Below, one piece after another: positions 7,858 through 17,100 of a stretch of DNA of 64,000 nucleotides. Each line of letters begins with the position of its first letter. Within the stretch, counting starts at the first letter, position 1. The translations under genes and the position numbers were made by a program. The notes beneath the pieces were generated by a model. It was not told the origin of the DNA. It saw only the letters and a program-made list of their open reading frames with translations, and made no database searches. Source of the DNA: Acidobacteria bacterium UBA7540 (GTDB lineage Bacteria; Acidobacteriota; Terriglobia; UBA7540); assembly GCA_002478145.1 (NCBI GenBank), contig DLMI01000018.1, positions 64,033-128,032 on the forward strand, written 5' to 3'.

Positions 7858-9492
7858 TTGGGGATACGACAGGAAGGGCCGGCAGGCGCCTCAGCCATGC
7901 GATTGCGGCTCGAACAATCGCCACATTTCGCCTTTTTGCGCGATTTTCTGCGCAGCTCGGAATTCAACGAGAAGTCAATTTGTTGCCGGGTGGGTATGGC
8001 AGGTCTCAATGAATTCTTCTCCAATGACCGAGCGCGGGTAACTCTTTCGGGCGAATCGGATGGGCTGGGCTTCTTGATCCGCCTGTTCCTGATGGGAGAG
8101 CCGCTCGGGGTAAAGGCCTTGGAATCCGTGATCCCGGCACGCGCATTGGAAGCTATGAGAGATCTGGGCTTGCTGATTGAAGACTCTGCGGACCACGCGC
8201 GAGTATGTGCCAGTGTGGCGCTCTATCCTGTGGGGCGGTTATTCATTGTTTCGGATCGATGGACTACGCCGGAGGGCAACGCCCCTGATTTGCCAGATGA
8301 TTTTGTTTTTCCGGCGATTACGGCAAACACCTCGCAGTTCATGGCGACTTTGCCGCGGGATCCTTGCGAGAGTTTCCTCGAACTTTGTTCAGGCACAGGC
8401 GTGGCGGCGTTGGAGGCCGCACGGCACGCGAACCACGGATGGGCAGTTGATATTACCGAGCGGTGTACGCAGATGGCGGAATTCAACCGCCTGCTCAATG
8501 GGCTAAACAACCTCACGACGATCCAGGGAGACCTTTATGAATGCCTCGGCGACCTGACGTTTGACCGTATCGTCGCCCATCCACCCTATATGCCCGTGCT
8601 GAACCGTGCCCAGATTTTTTACGATGGAGGCTCGGACGGAGAACAGGTGACGCGCCGCATCGTGATGGGGCTACCCCGCTACCTGCGACCGGGTGGGTGC
8701 TTCTATTGTCTGGCGCAGGGATCGGACCGCGAAGGCGCGCCTTTCGAGCAGCGTGTAAGGGCTTGGCTGGGCGAAGAACAATCGGAATTTGATGTCATGG
8801 TCATTATTAGGCAGCCGCAAGACCCTAATGATGCGGCAATGCAGTATGCCGTGAAATCAAAGGGAGGTGGCCAGGCAGCCCATGAAATGAGAGAAGCGTT
8901 GAGGGGTCTCGGCATACAATTGATGGTTTACGGATGGATGATCATCCAGAGAAGGGAAGATGCCCGTCCGGTCTTCACCACCCGGAGAACCGTTGGCCCG
9001 AATACGGGGCAGAAGGAGATTGATTGGCTCCTGAAGTGGGAAACCGCTGCTGTAAAACCTGAGTTTATTGAGATACTCGCTGAAACGCACCCCGTCGTCG
9101 CCCCTTCCCTTGAACTTCACGCAGTCCACCGGATGAAGGAGGGGGATTTGGCGCCTGAGCAGTTCTCGTTGCACACTGAGTATCCTTTCAGTGTGGACTG
9201 TCGAGTGCAGCCCTGGGTGGGGTTCCTGCTCCCGCAATGCGACGGGAAATTGACGGTGCGGCAACTCCTTGAGTTTTGCAAGCAGCACAATTTTGTCCAC
9301 CCTGAGACGCCGCTGGCAGAGTTTGCCAGGCTGGTCATGGTTTTTATATCGGGAGGATTCCTTGAGGTGGAAGAGTTCAAATTGCCTGTGAGCGCAGTAG
9401 ACGGCGGGCAGAAAGAAGAAAGCAATTCAAAATTCAAAACTCAAGATTGGGTTAGCCCTGTTTCTTCCATGGACGGAGAAATGCTTTCTTGA
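7858..9492 (+). CDS. HemK/PrmC-like class I methyltransferase
   Basis: The protein has 544 residues. The N-terminal ~120 residues look like a winged-helix or helical region. Motif I is ELCSGTGVAALEAA (175-188), and the HemK-type catalytic loop is HPPYMP (241-246), a variant of the N/DPPY motif of N-methyltransferases acting on glutamine, asparagine or adenine. The lost Asn/Asp before PPY (here His) is notable and may alter chemistry. The C-terminal ~150 residues resemble the helical segment of the previous methyltransferase only in general character. It lies between the other methyltransferase and the LysM protein, all on one strand. The substrate is unknown; a protein of the secretion apparatus is one possibility. 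Confidence 0.75.
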   Translation: MGIRQEGPAGASAMRLRLEQSPHFAFLRDFLRSSEFNEKSICCRVGMAGLNEFFSNDRARVTLSGESDGLGFLIRLFLMGEPLGVKALESVIPARALEAMRDLGLLIEDSADHARVCASVALYPVGRLFIVSDRWTTPEGNAPDLPDDFVFPAITANTSQFMATLPRDPCESFLELCSGTGVAALEAARHANHGWAVDITERCTQMAEFNRLLNGLNNLTTIQGDLYECLGDLTFDRIVAHPPYMPVLNRAQIFYDGGSDGEQVTRRIVMGLPRYLRPGGCFYCLAQGSDREGAPFEQRVRAWLGEEQSEFDVMVIIRQPQDPNDAAMQYAVKSKGGGQAAHEMREALRGLGIQLMVYGWMIIQRREDARPVFTTRRTVGPNTGQKEIDWLLKWETAAVKPEFIEILAETHPVVAPSLELHAVHRMKEGDLAPEQFSLHTEYPFSVDCRVQPWVGFLLPQCDGKLTVRQLLEFCKQHNFVHPETPLAEFARLVMVFISGGFLEVEEFKLPVSAVDGGQKEESNSKFKTQDWVSPVSSMDGEMLS

Positions 9493-9964
9493 ACTCACGT
9501 TTGATCTAACCCACGTTTTTCGGCGTATTGGGGCCGATTTCTCGTTGGATCTTCTTGACGATTTTCCTCCAAGTTATCATTTCAGAGTTTAATCAATCAT
9601 CAACCGGCCCAGGTTAGATTCTCACCGCCAAACACTGGGATTTCCTGAGCCTCTTCTTGCCTGATAAAGTCAACACTCTGGTCGGTGCTTTTGGGCACCC
9701 GGACAAGAACGATGGCCGCTGGACGGACGACCATACTAGGAGTTACAAGGGCGGACCCAACGGAATCGGCGGCCCTGGGTATGTGGAGCCCGTTCCGGCG
9801 TGCGCAGTCAATTTTCTGCGAAAGGTCGACGAAAATAAAAAAAGCGCCAGCTGAGGCAGTTGGGTCTATACTAATGGGAACGTGGGTTCCAAAATGGAAA
9901 TCCTGACCCTTAGGGCTGAAACGGAAAGGCGCAAAGATTCACTTTTATCTCGGGAGGGTAATTG
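9493..9964. other. Intergenic region with a possible gene fragment
   Basis: Apart from the unstarted open frame at 9618-9854 nothing gene-like is seen. A Shine-Dalgarno for the next gene (GGGAGGG, 9952-9958) closes the stretch. Confidence 0.4.
9618..9854 (+). pseudogene. Possible 5'-truncated gene fragment
   Basis: An open frame reads LTAKHWDFLSLFLPDKVNTL, then GAFGHPDKNDGRWTDDH, then a Gly/Pro stretch and VNFLRKVDENKK before a stop. The composition is protein-like. It has no ATG or GTG start and no ribosome binding site; a stop lies directly upstream at 9615. It is best read as the remnant of a larger gene, perhaps linked to the following T6SS-associated protein. I do not recognise the family. 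Confidence 0.25.
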
Positions 9965-10849
9965 ATGCCCAGTTCCATGCTGATTCACGATCGCCGCTTG
10001 GCGGGAAATCCCCCCGGGGACATGGCGGACAATACGTACGAAGTAGATGAGAACATTCCCATCACGCACGCCCTCGGGTGGATCGCCGAGTATTCCCGGC
10101 GTAGTGGCGGCTTAAGCGATCTCTACGTAATGTGCCACGGTTACGAAGGAACTCTCGACTTACGGCACCTCACGTGCGTTAATGAGGAGCATGGCGGTTT
10201 CGGTCTGCAGCTCTGTGACGAAGGACTCAGCCTGGCCAATGCCACGCTGACGGCGGTCTTGAGAGGCAAGGTCACGAAAATCACGATCTTCTCCTGCGCC
10301 ACCGCCGACACCGCGCCCTACAACAAGGACACCGAGGCGGATGGCATGCGCTTCTGCGGCGAAATTGCGCTCTGGACCAGAGCGGAAGTGATCGCCGCCG
10401 TGGAGACACAGAAATACAACAGGCGTCGCACCATCTGGCAATGGCTCACATTCTCCAACCGGGCGGGCGCCATCGATTTCGGCGCATGGGAGGGGCCGGT
10501 GTACAGCTTCACGCCGGCCGATCCAGGCGGGCGCAAGATTCTCTCTTCCCCCAAAGGCGAGACGAATTTCCTTCAGGTGCCGGAGACAGCCATTACCGGT
10601 GGGTTCACGGTCGAGGTGCGCGCCGGCGACCCGGACAAGTCCTCCCTGTCCGGCATCGCCAAGGCCCAGTATGGCGACTTCAACCTGTGGCCGCTCATCT
10701 TCGATCTCAACAAGGGCAAGATCGGGCCCAATCCGAACCGGATAGGGCCGGGAGCGAAGCTGCTGCTTCTGCCGATCGACCGTTACACGCCTGCCGAACT
10801 CGCCGATGCTCGCAGACGCGCTCCGGCCTGGAGCAAATATCCGCATTGA
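9965..10849 (+). CDS. CHAT/caspase-like dyad protein with C-terminal LysM domain
   Basis: The protein has 294 residues; the ATG at 9965 has GGGAGGG 6 bases upstream. Residues ~30-150 form a caspase-hemoglobinase-like fold candidate. LSDLYVMCHGYEG carries H58, and KITIFSCATA carries C111, spaced as in CHAT/caspase-like His-Cys dyads; a conserved-looking GMRFCGEIALWT follows. Residues ~213-271 are a LysM-type domain (FTVEVRAGDPDKSSLSGIA, PNPNRIGPGAKLLLLP). No signal peptide is visible, so export would have to be by another route such as T6SS, or the protein acts inside the cell. It stands just before the main T6SS operon. It could be a LysM-bearing effector or an assembly factor; the assignment of the dyad is from motif shape only. 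Confidence 0.7.
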   Translation: MPSSMLIHDRRLAGNPPGDMADNTYEVDENIPITHALGWIAEYSRRSGGLSDLYVMCHGYEGTLDLRHLTCVNEEHGGFGLQLCDEGLSLANATLTAVLRGKVTKITIFSCATADTAPYNKDTEADGMRFCGEIALWTRAEVIAAVETQKYNRRRTIWQWLTFSNRAGAIDFGAWEGPVYSFTPADPGGRKILSSPKGETNFLQVPETAITGGFTVEVRAGDPDKSSLSGIAKAQYGDFNLWPLIFDLNKGKIGPNPNRIGPGAKLLLLPIDRYTPAELADARRRAPAWSKYPH

Positions 10850-11350
10850 TATGCCAAATACTTCTCGCCGCGGATACGCCGCCGGGAGGAACCCCACTAG
10901 CGCAAGATGCCTGCCGGTTCGGCCCGGCCGGATCACCTTCGTGCACGAGGCCAGCGCGGCTGGGCGGCGAGGTTTGCCGCCAACAAGCTCAATGCCTCCC
11001 GTAGCTTCCTCGCTATGGATCAAACCCTCAGTCGGCCGGCGCGCGTGAACTGCCGAGTCAATCAGCTTCGACCACGGAATGGATTCACTGAGCGACGCAG
11101 CTTGCGCCGGGCAAGGAAAAGTTTGCCAACTGCCGAGTGGTCTTGGCAGCCCTCATCGGCGCCCCCTTTTCGGAGAGAGTACAGTGAGGCTGATAAACGC
11201 TCGATCCTACACGTTTTTAACTATCTCGTGTTTTTTCAATGGGTTTGGAGACTTCCTGGATAAGACTTCTCCTCTGTTATCACAAGTTGCCCATATCACA
11301 CCAAGAGAGATCGCGACTTTCTAAGGAAATTGTAGCCCCCTGTTTTTGCA
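10850..11350. other. Intergenic region before the main T6SS operon
   Basis: Short open frames here lack ribosome binding sites and recognisable domains. AT content rises from about 11190 towards the promoter. No further structure was identified. Confidence 0.4.
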
Positions 11351-11379
11351 TTGACAAACGTTCCGCGATTTGCTACAAA
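11351..11379 (+). promoter_or_regulatory. Sigma70-type promoter of the main T6SS operon
   Basis: TTGACA (11351-11356, perfect -35) and TACAAA (11374-11379) are separated by exactly 17 bases. Transcription would begin near 11386, giving a ~50-base leader to tssB. It is the best promoter match found in the window. Confidence 0.6.
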
Positions 11380-11437
11380 GGCTGTGGGTTCCGGACTTAA
11401 CACCACAATAAATTTGAATTTTCGGAAGGAGTGCCCC

Positions 11438-11974
11438 ATGGCACAGAGCGTGCAAAAGAAGCTTGAAAGGGTACGTCCTCCACGTGTCCACGTTACGTAC
11501 GACGTGGAAACCGGAGGCGCCATAGAAATTAAAGAGCTCCCATTTGTGATGGGAGTTATGGGTGATTTTTCAGGTCAACCCGTAGATCCTCTACCCCGGT
11601 TAAAAGACCGGAGGTTCGTAGAAGTAACCCCCGATAATTTCGACAACGTGCTGGAAAGCATGAAACCTCATCTGGCATTCTCGGTGGAAAACAAGCTCAG
11701 CGAGGATCCCGATGCAGGACAATTGAAGGTCAGTCTCGATTTCAAGAATATGGATGACTTCGCGCCGGAGAACGTGGCCAAGCAGGTCAAACCTCTGCGC
11801 GAACTGCTTGACCTGCGCAGCCGCCTCAACGATCTAAAAGGCACGTTGCAGACGAACGAGAAGCTGGATGAAGTTCTGCTGGAGGCGGTTAGTAACACGG
11901 AGAAGTTGAACAAGTTGAGGGCGGAACTGGGCGGAAAGAAGGAGGAGAAAGAAAAGGAGGGGTCAAATGGCTAA
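11438..11974 (+). CDS. tssB: T6SS contractile sheath small subunit TssB (VipA)
   Basis: This 178-residue protein is a complete TssB. FVMGVMGDFSGQP and RRFVEVTPDNFDNVLESMKP are hallmark segments, and the C-terminal half is charged and helical, ending in a Lys/Glu-rich tail (GGKKEEKEKEGSNG). The ATG at 11438 is preceded by GGAAGGAG with a 5-base spacer. It overlaps tssC by 8 bases, so the two sheath subunits are probably translated together. TssB and TssC interlock to form the cytoplasmic contractile sheath around the Hcp tube. Confidence 0.95.
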   Translation: MAQSVQKKLERVRPPRVHVTYDVETGGAIEIKELPFVMGVMGDFSGQPVDPLPRLKDRRFVEVTPDNFDNVLESMKPHLAFSVENKLSEDPDAGQLKVSLDFKNMDDFAPENVAKQVKPLRELLDLRSRLNDLKGTLQTNEKLDEVLLEAVSNTEKLNKLRAELGGKKEEKEKEGSNG

Positions 11975-13460
11975 AGAAGAAAGGGCAAAGGCGCCTGCAC
12001 AGGCGGCGGAGCAGGTCGCGGAAAAGGGATTGCTGGATCAAATTGTTGAGGCCGGCAGGGTGGGAACAGACGTTGCCACCCGTGAGCGGGGCAAAAGCCT
12101 GGTGAAAGAATTCATCAGTCAGGTGCTGGAAGGGGAGGTCACCGTTTCGAAAGATGTGGAGGCGATGATTAATGCCCGAGTGGCGCAGATTGACCACCTG
12201 CTCTCCATCCAACTCAATGAGATCTTGCACTATCCCCAGTTTCAAAAACTCGAGGCAACCTGGCGCGGGTTAAAGTACCTCATCAGCCAAAGCGAGACCA
12301 GCGTCATGCTTAAGATTCGCATTATGAATGTTTCGAAGAAAGAGCTTCTGCGCGATCTACAGCGGGCTCCTGAATTCGATCAAAGCGCGCTGTTCAAGAA
12401 GGTATACGAAGAAGAGTTCGGGATTTTCGGCGGAGATCCTTTTGCCGCTTTGATCGGTGATTACGAGTTCAGCAAGAGCCCGGAGGATCTGGAACTCCTG
12501 GAAAAGGTCTCTCAGGTTGCTGGGGCGGCGCACGCGCCATTCCTGACGGCTGCTTCCTCACAACTACTGAATATGGAGAGTTTTACGCAATTGGATCAGC
12601 CGCGGGACATCGGAAAGATTTTTGATACCACCGAGTACGCCAAGTGGAAGTCGTTCCGCCAGAGCGACGATGCCCGTTATGTCGGGCTTTGCGTGCCACA
12701 CGTCCTGATGCGTCTTCCTTACGGTAGGGATACGGTCCCTGTGGACGCCTTCACTTACGAAGAGGGCGTGGATGGGACCGATCACACCAAGTACCTGTGG
12801 GGCAATGCAGCGTATGCCATGGGAGCGCGGTTGACGAATGCCTTCGCCTTGTATGGGTGGTGCGCGGCAATCCGGGGAGTGGAAGGCGGAGGTCTGGTGG
12901 AAGGGCTGCCCGCACATACTTTCCGAACGGACGAAGGGGACGTGGCGCTGAAGTGCCCCACCGAAATTGCCATTACGGACCGACGTGAGAAGGAACTGGC
13001 GGACCAGGGGCTGGTCCCCTTGGTGCATTGCAAGGGCACAGACAAGGCCGCGTTCTTCAGCGTGCAATCCGCAAATAAGCCCAAGTTGTACGACAGCGAT
13101 GCGGCCAACGCCAATGCTCGGCTCTCCGCGCAGTTGCCCTACATCATGGCCACGTGCAGGTTCGCCCATTACCTGAAGGCCATGATGCGGGATAAGATCG
13201 GCAGCTTCACTTCCCGCGACGAAATCCAGATGTTCCTCAACCGCTGGATTGCGCAATACGTGACCAGTGACGACACAGCAACCCAAGCGACGAAGGCGAA
13301 GTACCCATTACGGGAAGCGCGCATCGATGTGGAAGAGGTGAAGGGCAAGCCCGGCGTGTACCGCGCGGTGGCCTTCCTTCGCCCGCACTTCCAGCTCGAC
13401 GAGCTTACGGTTTCGCTGCGGTTGGTAGCATCGTTGCCGCAGTCTGCCGCCAGAGCTTAG
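11967..13460 (+). CDS. tssC: T6SS contractile sheath large subunit TssC (VipB)
   Basis: The protein has 497 residues, the usual TssC length. Diagnostic stretches are HYPQFQKLEATWRGLKYLI, FAALIGDYEFS, VLMRLPYGRDTVPVDAF and YLWGNAAYAMG. The C-terminal part, NRWIAQYVTSDD to LRLVASLPQSA, contains the region missing from the fusion paralogue at 4137. It forms the outer layer of the contractile sheath, and ClpV disassembles it after firing. It overlaps tssB by 8 bases and is followed by hcp after 83 bases. Confidence 0.95.
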   Translation: MAKEERAKAPAQAAEQVAEKGLLDQIVEAGRVGTDVATRERGKSLVKEFISQVLEGEVTVSKDVEAMINARVAQIDHLLSIQLNEILHYPQFQKLEATWRGLKYLISQSETSVMLKIRIMNVSKKELLRDLQRAPEFDQSALFKKVYEEEFGIFGGDPFAALIGDYEFSKSPEDLELLEKVSQVAGAAHAPFLTAASSQLLNMESFTQLDQPRDIGKIFDTTEYAKWKSFRQSDDARYVGLCVPHVLMRLPYGRDTVPVDAFTYEEGVDGTDHTKYLWGNAAYAMGARLTNAFALYGWCAAIRGVEGGGLVEGLPAHTFRTDEGDVALKCPTEIAITDRREKELADQGLVPLVHCKGTDKAAFFSVQSANKPKLYDSDAANANARLSAQLPYIMATCRFAHYLKAMMRDKIGSFTSRDEIQMFLNRWIAQYVTSDDTATQATKAKYPLREARIDVEEVKGKPGVYRAVAFLRPHFQLDELTVSLRLVASLPQSAARA

Positions 13461-13543
13461 TTACTTAGCGGCTTGGGGCGGACTTCGAGCACGAGTCCGC
13501 CTCGCGTTCTCTGGAAAATCCAAATTCTACGAGGAGAGAAGAT

Positions 13544-14032
13544 ATGGCAATCGAATACCATCTGAAAATTGGCAACGTTAAGGGTGAGAGCGGCGCCACG
13601 AAACACAAGGACGAAATTGAAGTCTTGTCCTGGAGTTGGGGGGCATCCAACCCGACAAACATCAGCGGCTCAGGTATGAGCGCGGGAAAGGTCTCGATGT
13701 CCGATCTCAGCTTTACAAAGAAAGTGGACAAGGCGAGCCCCAAGCTCCTGGAGCTTTGCGTCACCGGTAAACACGTGGACGACGCAACGCTTTATTGCAG
13801 CAAGCAGACCGGCGGGAAGACTCCCGATGACTTCCTTACCATCAAGTTGAAGGAAGTCTACGTTTCGAGCTTCCACGTCGGCGGCTCGGAGGGCGAGGAT
13901 GTGGGCACGGAGTCGCTCTCGATTACCTACGGTCAGATCGATTACGATTACAAGGAGCAGAAGCCGGACGGAACGCTGACCTCGGCGGGGAACGTTCAAT
14001 ACAATCTCATTAAGAGGGAGCAAACGGCATAG
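13544..14032 (+). CDS. hcp: T6SS tube protein Hcp (TssD)
   Basis: This 162-residue Hcp forms the hexameric rings stacked inside the sheath and is secreted. It has the typical start MAIEYHLKIGNVKGES, the KDEIEVLSWSWGASN strand pair, the SPKLLELCVTGKHVDDATL helix region, and a YDYKEQKPDG C-terminal strand. No effector extension is present. GAGGAGAG lies just upstream of the ATG. The 83-base gap after tssC may allow separate regulation, because Hcp is usually needed in excess. Confidence 0.95.
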   Translation: MAIEYHLKIGNVKGESGATKHKDEIEVLSWSWGASNPTNISGSGMSAGKVSMSDLSFTKKVDKASPKLLELCVTGKHVDDATLYCSKQTGGKTPDDFLTIKLKEVYVSSFHVGGSEGEDVGTESLSITYGQIDYDYKEQKPDGTLTSAGNVQYNLIKREQTA

Positions 14033-14070
14033 TCCAGGGGCTGGCCCCGGAGTATTGCTCCCGAGGTAAT

Positions 14071-14796
14071 ATGGAAAACGCGAATCAACTCTTTCAGGCC
14101 GGAAGGCTCAAAGAGGCTGTGCAGGCATTGAGCGCCGAGCTGCGAAAAAACCCCTCAGACACCAGACGCCGTACCTTCCTCTTTGAGTTGCTCTGCTTTT
14201 CGGGAGAGTATGGACGGGCAGAGAAACAACTGGACGTGCTGGCGGAAGCCGGCCCAAACAGCGAAATCGGGGCACTGCTCTACCGCAGTGCCCTTCAAGC
14301 TGAAAGGACGCGCCAGGATCTCTTTCAAAAGAAGGAGAAGCCTTCCGGAGGGACATCCTCTGGCGCGGAAACCATCACCGGTACGCTAAACGGCAAGCCC
14401 TTCCAGACGATTACGGACGCCGATCCGCGGATTGGACCTCGCCTGGAGGTTTTTGCCGCCGGGAACTATCTCTGGCTCAATTTTGAACATTTGGCTTCAA
14501 TCCAAATTCCGCAGCCACGCCGACTTCGAGACCTGATCTGGACTCCTGCTGTGGTTCGGGTTGGACCTGCCTTGAAAAGCACCGAGCTTGGGGAGGTCTT
14601 GTTGCCGGTCTTATCCCCATTCGCGTGGCAACATTCGGATGATGCGGTTCGCCTTGGCCGTATGACGCTTTGGGAAGAAGGCGAGTCGGGCGAGGCGGTC
14701 CCGGTCGGTCAGAAGATGTTGCTCGTGGATGGCGAGGAATTCCCGCTGCTCGACATCCGCCAACTGGAATTCAATTTACCTCAGGCTGCGGCATAG
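14071..14796 (+). CDS. tagJ: ImpE/TagJ family T6SS accessory protein
   Basis: The protein has 241 residues. A TPR-like N-terminus (residues 1-60: LFQAGRLKEAVQALSAELRK, then LLCFSGEYGRAEKQL) is followed by the ImpE domain (GKPFQTITDADPRIGPRLEV, YLWLNFEHLASI, RRLRDLIWTPAVV). TagJ proteins bind the N-terminus of TssB in some T6SS and help ClpV-mediated sheath recycling. It lies between hcp and tssA, 6 bases before tssA, the typical place for this gene. The start has GAGG a few bases upstream. Confidence 0.85.
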   Translation: MENANQLFQAGRLKEAVQALSAELRKNPSDTRRRTFLFELLCFSGEYGRAEKQLDVLAEAGPNSEIGALLYRSALQAERTRQDLFQKKEKPSGGTSSGAETITGTLNGKPFQTITDADPRIGPRLEVFAAGNYLWLNFEHLASIQIPQPRRLRDLIWTPAVVRVGPALKSTELGEVLLPVLSPFAWQHSDDAVRLGRMTLWEEGESGEAVPVGQKMLLVDGEEFPLLDIRQLEFNLPQAAA

Positions 14797-14802
14797 GTCA
14801 GA

Positions 14803-16614
14803 ATGCCTCTACCGGATAACCTACTCAATCCGATCCCAGGTGAGAATCCCAGCGGGGAAGACCTCCGCTACACGCCCATTTACGATCAGATCAAGGAAGC
14901 CCGCCGGGAAGAGGAAGAGTCTGAACAGGGCGATTGGAAATTCGAGATCAAGAAGGCGGACTACCCTCTGGTTGTAAAGCTGGCCGCTGAAGCCATCGCC
15001 ACCAAGAGTAAAGATTTGCAGCTTGCCGCGTGGCTTACGGACGCTTTGCTTCGGACGGAAGGATTCGGCGGTCTGAAACAGGGTTTAGAACTGTTGCGCG
15101 GTCTACTCGGGACCTTCTGGGAAACCTTGTACCCCCAACTCGAGGATGGCGACGCGGAGTTGAGGGCGACGCCGCTGGAATGGGTCGGCTCAAGTCTGAT
15201 TCTTCCCCTTCAAATGGCTCCCGTCAACAAGGCCAGACACGGTTGGCTGGAGTACACCGAGTCCAGAAAAATCGGCTATGAAGAACAGGCCGACACCGAG
15301 GAGAAGAAAGCTGCCCGGACAAAGGCCCTCGGACAGGGGAAGATAGCGCCTGAAGACTTCGACAAGTCCTTCAACGAAACTCCAAAAGCTTTTTACGTCA
15401 GTACGGAAGCTGTCCTCGACGAGTGCAACGCGACGCTCCAGGCTCTGGATTCTTTTTGCCGGGAGAAGTTTGGTGATGTCTCACCAAGCTTCGGGGGACT
15501 AAAGAAGGGCCTCGAGACGGTTCGCCACAGCGTGCATCTGCTCCTTCAGAAAAAGAGGGAGACCGAGCCGGATGCCGTCGAGGTTCAAGCGGAGGGCGCG
15601 GGTGCTGAGGGGCCGGCCGCCGCCGGGGAGACGGTTGGGCGAGCTGCCGCAGGGGCGGCAGGAATTCTAATACCGCTGGCAGATAAGGAGCCTGCCGGAC
15701 GCCGGGAGGCTATTGCCAGTGTGGCGCGTGCCGCAGCGGCTCTTCGGAAGCTGGACCCTTACAGCCCAGGCCCTTACCTGATGATGAGGGGCTTACGATG
15801 GGGTGAGCTTCGAGGAGCGTTCCACACATCCGACATGACTTTGCTCGAAGGTCCGCCTACGGAGCTTCGGCAGCACATCAAGAAACTGGCGATTGAAGGG
15901 AAATGGAACGAACTCCTGGAAGCGGCGGAGAATGCAATGTCGCTTCCGTGCAGCCGAGGCTGGCTCGATTTGCAGCGCTTCGTGGTCGATGCCTGTGTGG
16001 GACTGGGAAGCGAATACGCGGCGATTGCTATGGCCATCCGTTCAGAACTGAAGGCATTACTGCACGACCAGCCGCAGATCCTGGAGACCAACTTGCTGGA
16101 CGACACTCCGGCTGCGAACAGTGAGACTCAGGCGTGGTTGAAAGAGCTGCTGGCCGAACCGGGGGCGCCATCACCTGATGCCACTTCCCCGGAATACCGG
16201 ATCGTGGAGAATTATTCTGCCCCTGGATGGCACAGGAAGTTTGTTGACAGCTACGATTTGGCCCGTGAGGCTCTGCGCGCCGGACAGGCGGAAAAGGCCA
16301 TTGACTTAATGCAGCAAGAGGTCGAAAGGCAACTTTCAGGGAGAGGTCAGTTCTTGCGTAAGATGCAACTGGTCGAGGTCTGCATCTCTGCCGGGAAGAG
16401 CCAAATTGCCCAGCCGATTATTGAGGACTTGGCCTCCCTGATTGAGAACAATCATTTGGAAGGCTGGGAGGATCGGGAAGTTGTAGCCAAAGCGCTGGTA
16501 ATGATTCTGAAGAACAGCCAAAGGGTACAGGCGGATGAAGCGGAAAAGCTCCGGCTTTTTGAAAAGGTCGCCCGTCTTGATCCCGTCCAGGCTATTTCCT
16601 GTCTTGAAACCTAA
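14803..16614 (+). CDS. tssA: T6SS cap/baseplate protein TssA
   Basis: The protein has 603 residues. The N-terminal ImpA domain begins with LLNPIPGENPSGEDLRY and continues through FWETLYPQLEDGD. A Glu/Ala-rich linker (~255-295) separates it from a long C-terminal helical domain (~300-603) of the VasJ type. TssA organises baseplate and tail assembly and may cap the growing sheath. The stop codon overlaps the tssE start (TAATG), so translation is coupled. Confidence 0.9.
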   Translation: MPLPDNLLNPIPGENPSGEDLRYTPIYDQIKEARREEEESEQGDWKFEIKKADYPLVVKLAAEAIATKSKDLQLAAWLTDALLRTEGFGGLKQGLELLRGLLGTFWETLYPQLEDGDAELRATPLEWVGSSLILPLQMAPVNKARHGWLEYTESRKIGYEEQADTEEKKAARTKALGQGKIAPEDFDKSFNETPKAFYVSTEAVLDECNATLQALDSFCREKFGDVSPSFGGLKKGLETVRHSVHLLLQKKRETEPDAVEVQAEGAGAEGPAAAGETVGRAAAGAAGILIPLADKEPAGRREAIASVARAAAALRKLDPYSPGPYLMMRGLRWGELRGAFHTSDMTLLEGPPTELRQHIKKLAIEGKWNELLEAAENAMSLPCSRGWLDLQRFVVDACVGLGSEYAAIAMAIRSELKALLHDQPQILETNLLDDTPAANSETQAWLKELLAEPGAPSPDATSPEYRIVENYSAPGWHRKFVDSYDLAREALRAGQAEKAIDLMQQEVERQLSGRGQFLRKMQLVEVCISAGKSQIAQPIIEDLASLIENNHLEGWEDREVVAKALVMILKNSQRVQADEAEKLRLFEKVARLDPVQAISCLET

Positions 16615-17099
16615 TGCCGACAACAGAAAGGGAAGGCCCAGTTACATTGTCGGTGCTTGATCGACTCATCGATCAGGAGCCGGAGCGCAAGCTGGAGCCT
16701 CCTCTTACGAGAGCTCGATCCTTGCGTGAGTTGAAGGCCGCGCTCCGGCGCGACTTGGAATGGCTACTCAATACCCGGCGGACGATCGAAGAATCCCCGG
16801 CGTCTCTCAAGGAGTTGGAACGCTCCCTTTATAACTACGGGCTGCCCGACGTTTCGAGCCTCTATCTTCGATCATCCAACGACCAGGGTACCCTGCTCAA
16901 AGCGATCAGGGTAGCGATCAATTACTTTGAGCCCAGGCTTCTGAATATCAAGGTGACGCTGGAACCGGCGGCCGACGATACGCGCGTCATCCGCTTCAGC
17001 ATTGAAGGATTGCTGCGCATGGATCCTGCTCCCGAGCATGTTTTCTTTGATACCATGCTGGAACCAATGAGCGGCCAATACCAGGTGAAGGGTTCGTAG
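16614..17099 (+). CDS. tssE: T6SS baseplate wedge protein TssE (gp25-like)
   Basis: This 161-residue protein has the GPW/gp25 layout. An N-terminal helix (SVLDRLIDQEP) leads to RRDLEWLLNTRR, a segment conserved in TssE, then ELERSLYNYGLPDV and IRVAINYFEPRLLNIKV. It begins within the tssA stop codon and is followed 1 base later by tssF. TssE links the sheath to the baseplate wedge. Confidence 0.92.
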   Translation: MPTTEREGPVTLSVLDRLIDQEPERKLEPPLTRARSLRELKAALRRDLEWLLNTRRTIEESPASLKELERSLYNYGLPDVSSLYLRSSNDQGTLLKAIRVAINYFEPRLLNIKVTLEPAADDTRVIRFSIEGLLRMDPAPEHVFFDTMLEPMSGQYQVKGS

Positions 17100-17100
17100 A

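Noticed and set aside
10907..11263. Open frame of ~118 codons upstream of tssB
   Set aside because: No ribosome binding site, no recognisable domain, and its end runs into the AT-rich promoter zone.
12564..13286. Long minus-strand frame inside tssC, and similar long antisense frames in clpV, the giant kinase and the lipoproteins
   Set aside because: These are codon-bias shadows of clear genes on the other strand, with no start signals or recognisable domains.
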